NCBI GenBank assembly: GCA_934777245.1
Contig: CAKVND010000004.1
Coordinates: 1-63,515, forward strand
Source of the DNA: an uncultured Candidatus Melainabacteria bacterium
GTDB lineage: Bacteria; Cyanobacteriota; Vampirovibrionia; Gastranaerophilales; Gastranaerophilaceae
Direction: 5' to 3'
Length of the DNA stretch: 63,515 nt
Below the pieces are notes generated by a model, which was given only the letters and a program-made list of their open reading frames with translations, was not told where the DNA came from and did not search any database. A program made the translations under genes and the position numbers. Positions 17,137-25,503 of this stretch are shown here, piece by piece (positions within the stretch are counted from its first letter, which is position 1; each line of letters starts with the position of its first letter).

Positions 17137-18282
17137 ATGTTAAGAAAAGAATTTGTTGACGCAAAAAGAATTGTAATCAAGCTCGGTACAAATGTTTTAA
17201 GAAATGCTGACGGCGAAGTTGCTATTTCTCGTATTTATTCGTTTATTGAAGACATGTCAAAACTCGTAAAACAAGGCAAAGAAGTTATTTTGGTGACTTC
17301 CGGCGCTGTTGGTTTGGGCAAAAAGAAATTGAATTTGGATTCAACCGCAGAAGACGGCGTTAAGCAAGCTTGCGCAGCAGTTGGTCAAAGTCGTTTAATG
17401 TCTTTTTACGAAAACGGTTTTGGAATTTACGACGTTCCGATTGCGCAAATTCTTTTGACAGAAGATGATTTTTCTCTTAGGTACAGATATTTGAGTCTAA
17501 GAACAACTTTGAATAAAATTCTTGAATTTGGAGTTGTGCCGATTATTAACCAAAACGACACCGTTTCAACAATCACCATGAATCCAATGATGGCAGGCAT
17601 GAAGGTTTGTTTCTCTGATAATGATAAACTTTCTGCACTTGTTGCAAGCGAACTTGATGCGGATTTGTTAATTTTGCTTTCTGACATCAACGGGCTTTAT
17701 ACCGCTAATCCAAAGGAAAATCCTAATGCGACTTTGATTAAAGAAGTTGATGGAGTTACAGATGAGATTATGGCGCTTGGAACAGACGCATCTGAAGGCG
17801 GTCGTGGTGGCATGAGAACAAAACTTGAGGCCGCAAAACTTGTAACTCGTTTTGGTGGTCGAGTTTTGATTGCAAACGGTAAAATACCTTATGTAATTAA
17901 TAAAATTTTTGATGGCGAAGATATCGGTACAATGTTCTTGCCAACAAGTGAAAACCTGCCTGATAAAAAGCGCTGGATTGGTTATGCAACAAATATTATA
18001 GGCGGACTTGTAGTTAATAATGGTGCTAAAAAAGCAATATTAGAACAATGCTCAAGCCTTCTTCCGATTGGAATTTTAAATGTTGTGAATGATTTTAAAC
18101 AAGGTGAAGTTGTTTCAATTATGGATGAAAATAATGTTGAATTCGCGCGTGGCATGGTTAATTACAGTTCACAAGAATGCCGTAGAATTGTAGGTTCACA
18201 TTCTAATAATATAGAGAAAATTTTGGGTTACAAAAACTACGACGCTGTAATTACAAGAGATAATATTACGGGATTAGTTTAA
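17137..18282 (+). CDS. proB: Glutamate 5-kinase with PUA domain
   Basis: 381 residues. This first enzyme of proline synthesis phosphorylates glutamate. The amino-acid kinase domain begins RIVIKLGTNVL and has VTSGAVGLG, INQNDTV and the GGRGGMRTKLEAA motif near residue 227. The C-terminal 100 residues (GGLVVNNGAKKAI...VVNDFKQGEVVSI) are the PUA domain of the full-length E. coli-type enzyme. The ATG follows the thrC stop by one base, so the two are probably translationally coupled. proA is not in the window. Confidence 0.96.
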   Translation: MLRKEFVDAKRIVIKLGTNVLRNADGEVAISRIYSFIEDMSKLVKQGKEVILVTSGAVGLGKKKLNLDSTAEDGVKQACAAVGQSRLMSFYENGFGIYDVPIAQILLTEDDFSLRYRYLSLRTTLNKILEFGVVPIINQNDTVSTITMNPMMAGMKVCFSDNDKLSALVASELDADLLILLSDINGLYTANPKENPNATLIKEVDGVTDEIMALGTDASEGGRGGMRTKLEAAKLVTRFGGRVLIANGKIPYVINKIFDGEDIGTMFLPTSENLPDKKRWIGYATNIIGGLVVNNGAKKAILEQCSSLLPIGILNVVNDFKQGEVVSIMDENNVEFARGMVNYSSQECRRIVGSHSNNIEKILGYKNYDAVITRDNITGLV

Positions 18283-18371
18283 GTTAATGGTGCAAAATTA
18301 ACACACTGCCTTTTTCGATAGAAAAAACAAAGTAATTGTAAATAATATTAATTACCACCTTGTAGAATTGA

Positions 18372-18410
18372 TTCTCCGAACTTGCATTTTATTATGTAAA
18401 AAACGGAGAA
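18372..18410 (+). promoter_or_regulatory. Possible hairpin that masks a ribosome binding site
   Basis: TTCTCCG (18372-18378) is complementary to CGGAGAA (18404-18410), which contains the GGAG of the next gene six bases before its ATG. The loop is 25 nt. If it forms, it would hide the Shine-Dalgarno site. Confidence 0.35.
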
Positions 18411-18416
18411 AATTTC

Positions 18417-19421
18417 ATGAAAACTGTATATTTTGATATTGAAAACTACGAAGAAGAATTTTTACGCACAAAACACAACAACGATTGTATATTTGTGAAA
18501 GATGCTTTAAATGATTTAGAGCCTGTTAATCCAGATTATGCAGATGCTGAAATCATTTCTGTATTCACAACATCAAGAGTTGATGCTAATGTACTTAAAC
18601 AATTCAAAAATCTCAAATTGATAGCCTTGCGTTCTGTCGGATTTAACCATATAGATATAGAATACTGCAAAGCTCATAATATCGTAGTTGAAAATTCACC
18701 GGAATATGGAAATCAATCTGTTGCAGAATTCGCATTAGCACTTTTAATGGATGTTTTGAGAAAAGTTACAGTTTCATATCTTGAATACAAAAATTCTAAA
18801 GTCCATCCTACTTGTTTGATGGGAATGGAATTGTACGGAAAAACAATGGGTATTGTAGGTCTTGGCGCGATTGGTTCAGCATTCGCAAGAATTGCACACG
18901 GCTTAGGCATGAAAATTTTAGGCTATGATAAAATTGAAAAAGAAGTTTTAAAAGTTGATTTAAATGTTACGTATACAGATTTTGACACTTTACTTAGAAA
19001 TTCTGATTTTATTTCTATCCACGCTCCTATGAATGAAGAAAACTATCACATGTTTGACAAAAATAGTTTTGATAAGATGAAGAAAAGCGCAATTTTAATT
19101 AATACTGGACGCGGAGAATTGATTGACACTCAAGCGCTATTCAATGCACTTGTAAACAAAAAAATTCTCGGCGCAGGACTTGATGTATTAGAAAACGAAC
19201 AAACTATTACTGATGTAGATTATATGATTGGAATTAACAGACTTGATAAATTAACTTTAAAACAAACTATTATCAATACACGTTTGTTCCAATTGGATAA
19301 TGTAATTCTAACACCACATATTGCATACAATACTAAAGAAGCAATCGAAAAAATTCTAAATACTACATTAAACAATATAAAAGCTTTTAAAAATGAAATT
19401 ATACAAAATAGTGTTATATAA
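18417..19421 (+). CDS. D-isomer-specific 2-hydroxyacid dehydrogenase (D-lactate dehydrogenase-like)
   Basis: 334 residues. The NAD-binding fold is marked by MGIVGLGAIGSAFARIAHGLG near residue 143. The catalytic trio is visible: Arg in NTGRGELID, Glu in DVLENEQ and His in LTPHIAYN. The length and the HPTC...GMELYGKTMGIVG segment fit LdhA-type D-lactate dehydrogenases, which reduce pyruvate with NADH in fermentation, but other 2-oxoacids are possible. The gene is monocistronic between proB and a bidirectional terminator shared with glnA. Confidence 0.88.
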   Translation: MKTVYFDIENYEEEFLRTKHNNDCIFVKDALNDLEPVNPDYADAEIISVFTTSRVDANVLKQFKNLKLIALRSVGFNHIDIEYCKAHNIVVENSPEYGNQSVAEFALALLMDVLRKVTVSYLEYKNSKVHPTCLMGMELYGKTMGIVGLGAIGSAFARIAHGLGMKILGYDKIEKEVLKVDLNVTYTDFDTLLRNSDFISIHAPMNEENYHMFDKNSFDKMKKSAILINTGRGELIDTQALFNALVNKKILGAGLDVLENEQTITDVDYMIGINRLDKLTLKQTIINTRLFQLDNVILTPHIAYNTKEAIEKILNTTLNNIKAFKNEIIQNSVI

Positions 19422-19466
19422 AAAACGCAAAATTCATTTTTTTTACTAATAAAAATGTAGAAAATA

Positions 19467-19502
19467 AAATACGGGATGCAGCAAACAAAGCATCCCGTAT
19501 TT
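19467..19502. terminator. Bidirectional terminator
   Basis: Perfect 13-bp stem AAATACGGGATGC/GCATCCCGTATTT with a 10-nt loop, between convergent genes. Confidence 0.92.
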
Positions 19503-19526
19503 CATAATACAATATTTCTTTTTCAA

Positions 19527-20888
19527 TTAATATCTTGCCAAATATTTGTCAATTTCCCACTGAGAAACATAAGTTCTAAATGAATCCCACTCGATTTCTT
19601 TTGCAGTCACAAATTCATCTACTATATGATCTCCTAAAGCTGTTTTAGCAATCAAAGATTTATTCATATAATCTAGTGCTTCTTGCAAACTTCCCGGTAA
19701 AGATTCTATTCTCATTTTCTTTCTTTCTCTGTCTGAAAGTTTATAAATATTAGCGTCTACAGGTTTTGGAGGCTCAATTTTATTTCTTACACCGTCTAAG
19801 CATGCTGCAAGAATTGTAGCAAATGCTAAATAAGGATTACAACTTGGATCTGGAGAACGAAGTTCTACACGAGTTGAAATTCCACGTTTTGCAGGAACTC
19901 TTAACAATGCACTTCTATTAGCTAATGACCAAGCCATATAAACAGGTGCTTCATAACCGGGAACTAAACGTTTGTAACTATTTACAGTTGGATTAAGAAT
20001 TGCAGTCATGCTCTTAATATGTTTTAAAAGTCCGCCGATTGCATATCTTGCAGTATCAGATAATTGATATTCAGCTTTTTCATCATAAAAAGCATTTTTA
20101 TTATCTTTAAATAATGAAATATTACAATGCATGCCGGAACCGTTAATACCATAAACAGGTTTTGGCATAAATGTTGCGTGCAAACCATATTGAGCCGCTA
20201 TAGCTTTAACCGCAACTCTAAATGTTGCAACATTATCAGCAGTTGTTAAAATATCAGAATATTTAAAATCTACTTCGTGCTGACCGTCAGCTACTTCGTG
20301 GTGAGATGCTTCAATATCAAAATCCATTTCCTGCAACGTACTTACTATATCTGAACGTACTGCTTCACCTAAATCATCCGGCCCTACATCATAATAACCG
20401 GCAGTATCATGAGTTTTTGTTGTAATTTTACCCTCATCATCTTTTTCAAATAAAAAGAATTCAGCTTCCGGCCCTACATTCATAGAGAAACCAAGTTTTT
20501 TAGCTTCTGCCATAAGTCTTTTTAAATTACATCTTGGACAGCCTTCAAATGGTGTTCCGTCAGCATTGTGAATATCACAAATCAATCTTGCTGAATTTTT
20601 GCCATCGTGCTCTTGCCAAGGCAAAATTTGAAAAGTATTTTTATCAGGATAGAAAAACATATCTGATGTTTCAATATTTCTAAAACCCTTAATTGATGAA
20701 CCATCAAGCATAATCTCATTATTTAAAATTCTATCAATGTGTTCGGATGGAATCGCTAAATTCTTTACCTGACCATTAATGTCTACAAATTGTAATTTTA
20801 TAAATTGTACATTGTATTCAGCTATAAGCCTTTTAATATCAGCATCTGTATAACTTGTGCCGTTAAGCGGCTGATGTTGAAAATCCAT
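19527..20888 (-). CDS. glnA: Glutamine synthetase type I (alpha)
   Basis: 453 residues. It makes glutamine from glutamate, ammonia and ATP. Key GSI segments: LDGSSIKGF, AEFFLF, DGQHEVDFKY, NGSGMHCN, NPTVNSYKRLVPGYEAPVY and TRVELRSPDPSCNPYLAFA. The adenylylation-site region of GSI-beta enzymes is replaced by NIYKLSDRERKKMRIESLPGS, so this is the GSI-alpha type regulated without AMP addition. A CPRC pair near residue 110 is an unusual local feature. GGAGG precedes the ATG. Confidence 0.97.
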   Translation of the reverse strand: MDFQHQPLNGTSYTDADIKRLIAEYNVQFIKLQFVDINGQVKNLAIPSEHIDRILNNEIMLDGSSIKGFRNIETSDMFFYPDKNTFQILPWQEHDGKNSARLICDIHNADGTPFEGCPRCNLKRLMAEAKKLGFSMNVGPEAEFFLFEKDDEGKITTKTHDTAGYYDVGPDDLGEAVRSDIVSTLQEMDFDIEASHHEVADGQHEVDFKYSDILTTADNVATFRVAVKAIAAQYGLHATFMPKPVYGINGSGMHCNISLFKDNKNAFYDEKAEYQLSDTARYAIGGLLKHIKSMTAILNPTVNSYKRLVPGYEAPVYMAWSLANRSALLRVPAKRGISTRVELRSPDPSCNPYLAFATILAACLDGVRNKIEPPKPVDANIYKLSDRERKKMRIESLPGSLQEALDYMNKSLIAKTALGDHIVDEFVTAKEIEWDSFRTYVSQWEIDKYLARY

Positions 20889-21251
20889 ACGAATCCTCCA
20901 TTCTTCTTAATAATCCTATGTCTAATCTTCTCAAATATGTTTTAACTTTATATTATTTTTCGCTCGCGGTCAATAGTTTTAATATAAAGAATTTATAAAA
21001 ATCACTATTTTTAAAAGAATATTAAGTTTTGTAAAATACAAATTTTTACATTATTTTTTCTTAATATTTCGTTACGCATTTTCTTAAACGCTAAAGTCTT
21101 GTAATAACAAGAATTACAGCCATTTCTAAAATACGTTTTATGAAGTTTTGTAACAAAGCAAGACAAAACGTTCAAGATTTTTGAAAAACATCCGTAGACA
21201 CAAACATACCAAGTTGTTGATTAGAAAAACCTTAAGAGGAGTTGTGTCGTA
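20889..21251. other. Intergenic region between glnA and the HExxH gene
   Basis: 363 bp without a gene. It holds the glnA promoter (20946-20974), a palindrome TTTGTA-AAA-TACAAA (21028-21042) and TTTGTAACAAA (21147-21157), which recurs upstream of other genes here. No riboswitch is recognised. Confidence 0.6.
20946..20974 (-). promoter_or_regulatory. glnA promoter
   Basis: On the minus strand: TTGACC (20969-20974), a 17-bp spacer, and TAAAGT (20946-20951). Confidence 0.6.
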
Positions 21252-21812
21252 ATGAAAAATCTAGTATTAATCTTATTTGCATTTTTATTTTTAGGAGTTA
21301 ACCAAGCATTCGCTTACAGAGTTACAGACTTTTCAACTGATGCGAAAATTGTTGAAGCTGTAAGAATTTTAGAACAAGCGGGTGAAACAGATGTTTTAAG
21401 AAGCCTTGAAAGAAGAGCTGTTAGAATTAAATTTAACAATCTTTCAATGGTTTCATACAACAGTGCAAATGCTTTTGCAGTAAGCACAACAAACGAATTC
21501 GGCACAAAAGTTATCTATATTAATTCAATTTATAGAAATGCACCGGCAGAACAAATCGCATGCTTAATCGCTCACGAAAGCTGTCACACAGGTTATAGCG
21601 CAACTTTAGCAGAAGAAACAACTGCAACACAAAAAGAAGCCGCTTGCTGGACAAGATTAAAATCAGCATACAAAACTTATCCTGATTCTAAATTAACAAG
21701 AAGATTAGACAAATTAAGCGGATTGTATATGGCTTCAACTACAAATAACAACTTAGTTGAACAAAAAATTGCATCAAGCAGTTTTTACAGAAGTCAATTA
21801 GGCTTAAACTAA
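21252..21812 (+). CDS. Secreted putative zinc peptidase (HExxH)
   Basis: 186 residues with a signal peptide (MKNLVLILFAFLFLGVNQAFA). The mature part has CLIAHESCHTGYSA, i.e. an HExxH zinc motif (HESCH) near residue 113, followed by EETTATQKEAACW, where a Glu could be the third zinc ligand as in gluzincins. The segment before the motif (SNAFAVSTTNEFGTKVIYINSIY) fits the edge strand of such proteases. It is small for a protease and the substrate is unknown. AGAGGAG precedes ATG. It has its own hairpin downstream. Confidence 0.75.
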   Translation: MKNLVLILFAFLFLGVNQAFAYRVTDFSTDAKIVEAVRILEQAGETDVLRSLERRAVRIKFNNLSMVSYNSANAFAVSTTNEFGTKVIYINSIYRNAPAEQIACLIAHESCHTGYSATLAEETTATQKEAACWTRLKSAYKTYPDSKLTRRLDKLSGLYMASTTNNNLVEQKIASSSFYRSQLGLN

Positions 21813-21846
21813 AAAGATTTGATACATAACTCCTTCTAAATTACAG

Positions 21847-21876
21847 CACCTTCACTCATCGGTGAAGGTGTCTTTG
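21847..21876 (+). terminator. Probable terminator of the HExxH gene
   Basis: 8-bp stem CACCTTCA/TGAAGGTG with an 8-nt loop, followed by a weak T-rich tail (TCTTTG). Confidence 0.55.
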
Positions 21877-21935
21877 TGTTGGTTTAAATACTTGAAAAGC
21901 ATGCCACAAAAAGCATGCTCAAAATAATTAGTGTA

Positions 21936-21988
21936 AAAAATACACCGAATGGGTAATACCCGACCGGGCTATTTTTAAGTGTATTTTT
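21936..21988. ncRNA. Candidate structured RNA element
   Basis: A perfect 10-bp outer stem AAAAATACAC (21936-21945) / GTGTATTTTT (21979-21988) encloses a GGGT-AAT-ACCC hairpin (21951-21961) and a GGGCTATTTTT tail. It could be a small RNA terminator region or a regulatory leader. It matches no riboswitch known to me. Confidence 0.35.
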
Positions 21989-22056
21989 GACATTTTATCC
22001 CCAATCCCTCAATTTTACTGGATTTCACAAAAGTTAACAAAAAGAACTTTACCCTC

Positions 22057-22085
22057 TTGACTTTTTAATTTATATGGTGCATAAT
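22057..22085 (+). promoter_or_regulatory. Promoter of the small tagged protein
   Basis: TTGACT (22057-22062), a 17-bp spacer, and CATAAT (22080-22085). The 5' leader is about 59 nt. Confidence 0.6.
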
Positions 22086-22150
22086 GAAATTGTTGAATGA
22101 AGTGTAAATCAAACACTTAATAAAACAGAAAGTTCACAGAGGTGATAGAA

Positions 22151-22441
22151 ATGTTAGTTAATAAAATTTCAAATATAAACTTTAGAGAAAATACAAACAA
22201 TATAAATAACAATAAATATATGACAAGAGAATTAGGTTCTCAAAACGCAATTTTAATGTTAAGAGATCCAAACGCATCAGTTAAGTTCCAACAAAACAGA
22301 GCATTCGCACAAAATGCAGACTCAGTAAGCACAAATCCGTTAAAAGCTCTTGGTTACAAATTATACAGAACTTTCAGCATGATTAAATCTGATGATCAAA
22401 ATGTTCAAGCTGATGCAAAACAATTCAATGCAATTGCATAA
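22151..22441 (+). CDS. Small hypothetical protein with N-terminal tag
   Basis: 96 residues from ATG 22151; the strong AGAGGTGAT site at 22138-22146 decides this start over an in-frame GTG at 22142. It begins MLVNKISNINFRENTNNINN, fitting the recurring I-x-N-F motif. The rest is polar and Asn/Gln-rich, with LKALGYKLYRTFSMIKSD as a possible amphipathic helix. A good promoter and a clean terminator suggest steady expression. Function unknown. Confidence 0.75.
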   Translation: MLVNKISNINFRENTNNINNNKYMTRELGSQNAILMLRDPNASVKFQQNRAFAQNADSVSTNPLKALGYKLYRTFSMIKSDDQNVQADAKQFNAIA

Positions 22442-22493
22442 TTTCAAAATTTAAGAACACACACATAAAATCTATAATACACACACATAATTT

Positions 22494-22522
22494 AGCGATA
22501 ATCTTTTAGTTATCGCTTTTTT
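22494..22522 (+). terminator. Rho-independent terminator
   Basis: AGCGATAA/TTATCGCT 8-bp stem with an 8-nt loop, followed by a T-run. Confidence 0.9.
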
Positions 22523-22546
22523 CTTTTATTACAACCCATTAATAAA

Positions 22547-22577
22547 GCACAAGAGCATCAAAAAATTGCTCTTGTGC
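22547..22577 (-). terminator. Terminator of the grcA-like gene
   Basis: Perfect 11-bp stem GCACAAGAGCA/TGCTCTTGTGC with a 9-nt loop; on the minus strand TTTATT follows. Confidence 0.75.
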
Positions 22578-22631
22578 TAATTAGTGTATTATATACACGT
22601 ATCCTTAAGAAATAAATCCTCCTTGCTCAAA

Positions 22632-22874
22632 CTAATTTGCCAAAGACGAATGAAAAGTTCTTGAAATTACATCATCTTGCTGTTCTTTTGTAAGTTTAAT
22701 AAAGTTTACAGCGTATCCGGAAACACGAACTGTAAGTTGCGGATAATTTTCAGGATGTTTTTGAGCATCTAATAAAGTTTCGCGATTAAATACGTTTACA
22801 TTCAAATGATGTCCGCCTTTTTCTACGTATCCGTCTAAAAGATTGATTAAATTTTCTTCTTGTTGTGTAGCCAT
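22632..22874 (-). CDS. grcA: Free-standing glycyl-radical protein (GrcA/YfiD-like)
   Basis: 80 residues from ATG 22874, chosen by AGGAGA seven bases upstream; a longer frame to 22937 lacks such a site. The protein corresponds to the C-terminal end of pyruvate formate-lyase: [36 protein letters not shown] and [17 protein letters not shown]. Gly53 in RVSGYA is the residue that carries the radical after activation by PflA. In E. coli, GrcA replaces the damaged radical domain of PflB. This copy is shorter than the 127-residue E. coli protein and lacks its N-terminal part. No pfl gene is near. Confidence 0.88.
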   Translation of the reverse strand: MATQQEENLINLLDGYVEKGGHHLNVNVFNRETLLDAQKHPENYPQLTVRVSGYAVNFIKLTKEQQDDVISRTFHSSLAN

Positions 22875-22930
22875 AATTTTATCTCCTATTTGTCTTTCCG
22901 ATTTAACAATTTTATTATAACGCATGACAC

Positions 22931-22946
22931 ACAACATTTCTGTTGT
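22931..22946 (-). promoter_or_regulatory. Inverted repeat in the grcA-like promoter region
   Basis: ACAACA-TTTC-TGTTGT, with another ACAACA half-site at 22951-22956. It lies upstream of a minus-strand TATAAT (22914-22919). The half-site resembles those in the tolC-like operator. Confidence 0.4.
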
Positions 22947-22977
22947 TTATACAACATCCTTATATTAATAAAAATTT

Positions 22978-23976
22978 TTACATATCAGTAATAATAATAC
23001 GCTTATCAGACGCGATTTTTTCAACATTCAAAATCGTATAAAGCATATCATTATAGATAAATTCATTTGAAAAATATCCGTCATTTATTTCATTAATATC
23101 ATCTTGTTGAAATTCAAAAAGTTCATTAATTTTATCTATCAAAAGCGCTAATTTCAGTTCATTACATTTAATAATAATTACAGGTTTTTTATCTGAAACA
23201 ACACTAGACTCTAAATCTAAAAAGTTCTTTAAATTAATGACCGTAATATAATCACCGCGGAGATTCATTATCCCTTCAATAAAATCAGGCGTTCCCGGGA
23301 CATTTGTTATTGATGTATCTTTCAAAACTTCTTTCACATAATCTAACGCTATACAATAAGTATTAGAATTCAAATTGAAAGAAATATATTTATTTTTAAC
23401 GTGCAATTCGCTTGATGCAAGTTTCATTGTCGATTTATTTACAACTTCAAGCGTTCTTTTTGCCATAATCGCTTTTGATGTTTCATCTTGAGGAAACAAT
23501 TTTGGTATTTCAACCTTTGCCCACTCTTGATGTTTTTTCAAAAGATTTTCAACCGAATAAATATTAATTATAAAAATGGTTTCATTGTTAATTTTATACA
23601 AAGAATCAATAACCGTATTGCTGTCAGCGTAAGGAATTGCATCAACAAAAGCGCTATCAAACGGCAAAATTCCGATAACTTTATCTGTAATAATTCCGTA
23701 AATCAATTCATCAGTTTTTACAATTAAAAGTTCGTTATGGACAGTATAAGGTCTTACTTCTATATCAAGATAAAATCTGATATCAATTACATTGATAACA
23801 AAATTATTGTATTTTAAAAGTCCGACAATGTTATTTGGTAATTTTTGCGGATAATCTAGCGCCGGCAACTTCATAATTTCAAGTACATTTGCAGAGTTAA
23901 CCGCGTATTTGTTATCCCCAACTTGAAAATATAAATGAGTATTCTTTTTTTGCTCAATTAAATTACTGCTGTTCAT
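22978..23976 (-). CDS. Tandem CheW-domain coupling protein
   Basis: 332 residues from ATG 23976, preceded by AGGGTGG. Two CheW domains are in series: about residues 12-150 (THLYFQVGDNKYAVNSANVLEIMKLP...VGLLKYNNFVINVIDIRFYL) and 195-330 (KYISFNLNSNTYCIALDYVKEVLKDTSITNVPGTPDFIEGIMNLRGDYITVINLKNFL). CheW domains link receptors to CheA. No receiver domain is fused, so it is not CheV. Its start overlaps the end of the REC-GGDEF gene by 14 nt, so the two are co-translated. Two domains may allow bridging in the array. Confidence 0.9.
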   Translation of the reverse strand: MNSSNLIEQKKNTHLYFQVGDNKYAVNSANVLEIMKLPALDYPQKLPNNIVGLLKYNNFVINVIDIRFYLDIEVRPYTVHNELLIVKTDELIYGIITDKVIGILPFDSAFVDAIPYADSNTVIDSLYKINNETIFIINIYSVENLLKKHQEWAKVEIPKLFPQDETSKAIMAKRTLEVVNKSTMKLASSELHVKNKYISFNLNSNTYCIALDYVKEVLKDTSITNVPGTPDFIEGIMNLRGDYITVINLKNFLDLESSVVSDKKPVIIIKCNELKLALLIDKINELFEFQQDDINEINDGYFSNEFIYNDMLYTILNVEKIASDKRIIITDM

Positions 23977-25420
23977 GCAAAACCACCCTGTTTCTTCCGC
24001 TTTCTTTCGCTTTATACAAAGCTTCATCAGCAGATTTCAAGATTTCTTCAGGTGAATTAAGGTCTTGATAATTCATAGTTAAACCTATACTAACAGTAAC
24101 TTTCGCCTTAACATTATTTAGATTGAAATCGTATTCTTCAACCATGCGTCTAAGTCGTTGAACCGGAATGACTGCGCCTTCAATATTTGTTTCAGGCATA
24201 ATCATAATCAACTCTTCGCCACCGTATCTATACAACAAATCGGTTTTTCTAAACGCTTGTTTCATCAAGTCTGCAACCGTCTTTAGAACGTAATCACCAT
24301 ACTGGTGTCCATAAGTATCGTTAACTTTCTTAAAGAAGTCAATATCAAGAATTGCAAGGCTGAAATCTGACGGATGACGCTTTGTACGGTTGAATTCTTG
24401 CTCTAAGCCGATTTCAAACTGTCTTCTGTTATAAAGTCCTGTTAGACCATCAAGAACTGACATAAATTCTTTTTCGGTGTACTGATATTTCATCTTAAAA
24501 ATTGCAAGAAGTTCGCTAATCATAATATCAAAATATCTAAATGATGCGTAATCCATATCTTGACGCGTATAAAAACAAATTCCACCAATAAGTTTTTTGT
24601 CAAAAATCAATGGGATGATAATTTTTGATTTTAGGTCAGAGAATTTGTAATCAAGTTCTTTGCCTAAAAGCATTCTTACAACTTCAAATTTGGTATTCTT
24701 TAAACTACGGAATTCTTCCATTTTCTTAAAGAAATCATACTGAACATCAGAAAGTACGCCTTTGCTAAGATTTCTTCCCAATGTATCAATATACAACATA
24801 TTTTCAGCATAATCATCCGGAGAAGCGAAGAATATTCCTGCTAAACTGTACTCTACAAAAGAACTTAGCAAAGAGAATAATTTTTCAACAAGAATTCTTT
24901 CGTAATTCAAAAAGTCACTCAGATTTCTAAATTCATTTGAAAAAACTGATTTCAAAAGCAAATCATTCAAAATCATGTTCAATCTTGTTTGCGCGGAATT
25001 ATCAGAATTAGTTTTTAACGCTATTTTAGCTTTGTATTCTTCTGTTACAGGATATCTGCGAAGAGTTGCGTTAATATTTCTAACAAGTTCGTTCATATCA
25101 ATTGATTTTGATAAAAATAATTGCGCACCCGCTTTTTTACCCCAGAAGTTATCAATTTTTTTATCCAAAACCGTAAGCAAAATTACAGGAATTTTCTTTG
25201 TTTCATCAACATTTTTAATCATTCTGCATAACTGATATCCATCAATTACAGGCATCATGATATCCGAAACAACAATATCCGGAATGTAATCATACAGTTT
25301 TTTATAAGCTTCTGCACCGTTCGTTGCAGTTTCTACTTCAAAACCATTATTAACCAGCCCGTCTCTCAAAAATTTCAATTGGGTATTACTATCTTCAACT
25401 AACAGAACTTTTGTTGTCAT
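23963..25420 (-). CDS. Response regulator with diguanylate cyclase output (REC-GAF-like-GGDEF)
   Basis: 485 residues. Receiver domain 1-120: VLLVEDS, phospho-Asp in VVSDIMMP and Lys in FLSKS. A middle region (about 150-310) looks GAF-like. The GGDEF domain starts near 330 with DGLTGLYNRRQFE and has ILDIDFFKKVNDTYGHQYGD and an active RYGGEEL motif near residue 400. RKTD five residues before it is the inhibitory I-site. The protein should make cyclic di-GMP when phosphorylated, presumably by the neighbouring CheA. A PilZ receptor candidate lies at 53836. No clear Shine-Dalgarno site. Confidence 0.92.
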   Translation of the reverse strand: MTTKVLLVEDSNTQLKFLRDGLVNNGFEVETATNGAEAYKKLYDYIPDIVVSDIMMPVIDGYQLCRMIKNVDETKKIPVILLTVLDKKIDNFWGKKAGAQLFLSKSIDMNELVRNINATLRRYPVTEEYKAKIALKTNSDNSAQTRLNMILNDLLLKSVFSNEFRNLSDFLNYERILVEKLFSLLSSFVEYSLAGIFFASPDDYAENMLYIDTLGRNLSKGVLSDVQYDFFKKMEEFRSLKNTKFEVVRMLLGKELDYKFSDLKSKIIIPLIFDKKLIGGICFYTRQDMDYASFRYFDIMISELLAIFKMKYQYTEKEFMSVLDGLTGLYNRRQFEIGLEQEFNRTKRHPSDFSLAILDIDFFKKVNDTYGHQYGDYVLKTVADLMKQAFRKTDLLYRYGGEELIMIMPETNIEGAVIPVQRLRRMVEEYDFNLNNVKAKVTVSIGLTMNYQDLNSPEEILKSADEALYKAKESGRNRVVLHEQQ

Positions 25421-25503
25421 AATTTTTTATATTCCAATTTTAACGATTTTAGTATAAAATGATTATATAATAAATACTTAAAAAAAACTATAGGAGAGAA
25501 AAA

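Larger units (their letters stand above)
21813..22150. other. Intergenic region with several hairpins and a strong promoter
   Basis: Contains a hairpin CACCTTCA/TGAAGGTG (21847-21870), a second AGCATGC/GCATGCT (about 21898-21919), a structured element (21936-21988) and the promoter at 22057-22085. No gene is seen. Confidence 0.6.

Noticed and set aside
21197..21248. Inverted repeat GACACAA/TTGTGTC around the ribosome site of the HExxH gene
   Set aside because: Seven base pairs over a 38-nt loop, with the ribosome site left unpaired. Too weak to call regulatory.
20889..21251. NtcA-type site (GTA-N8-TAC) for glnA control
   Set aside because: No match with correct spacing was found in the upstream region.
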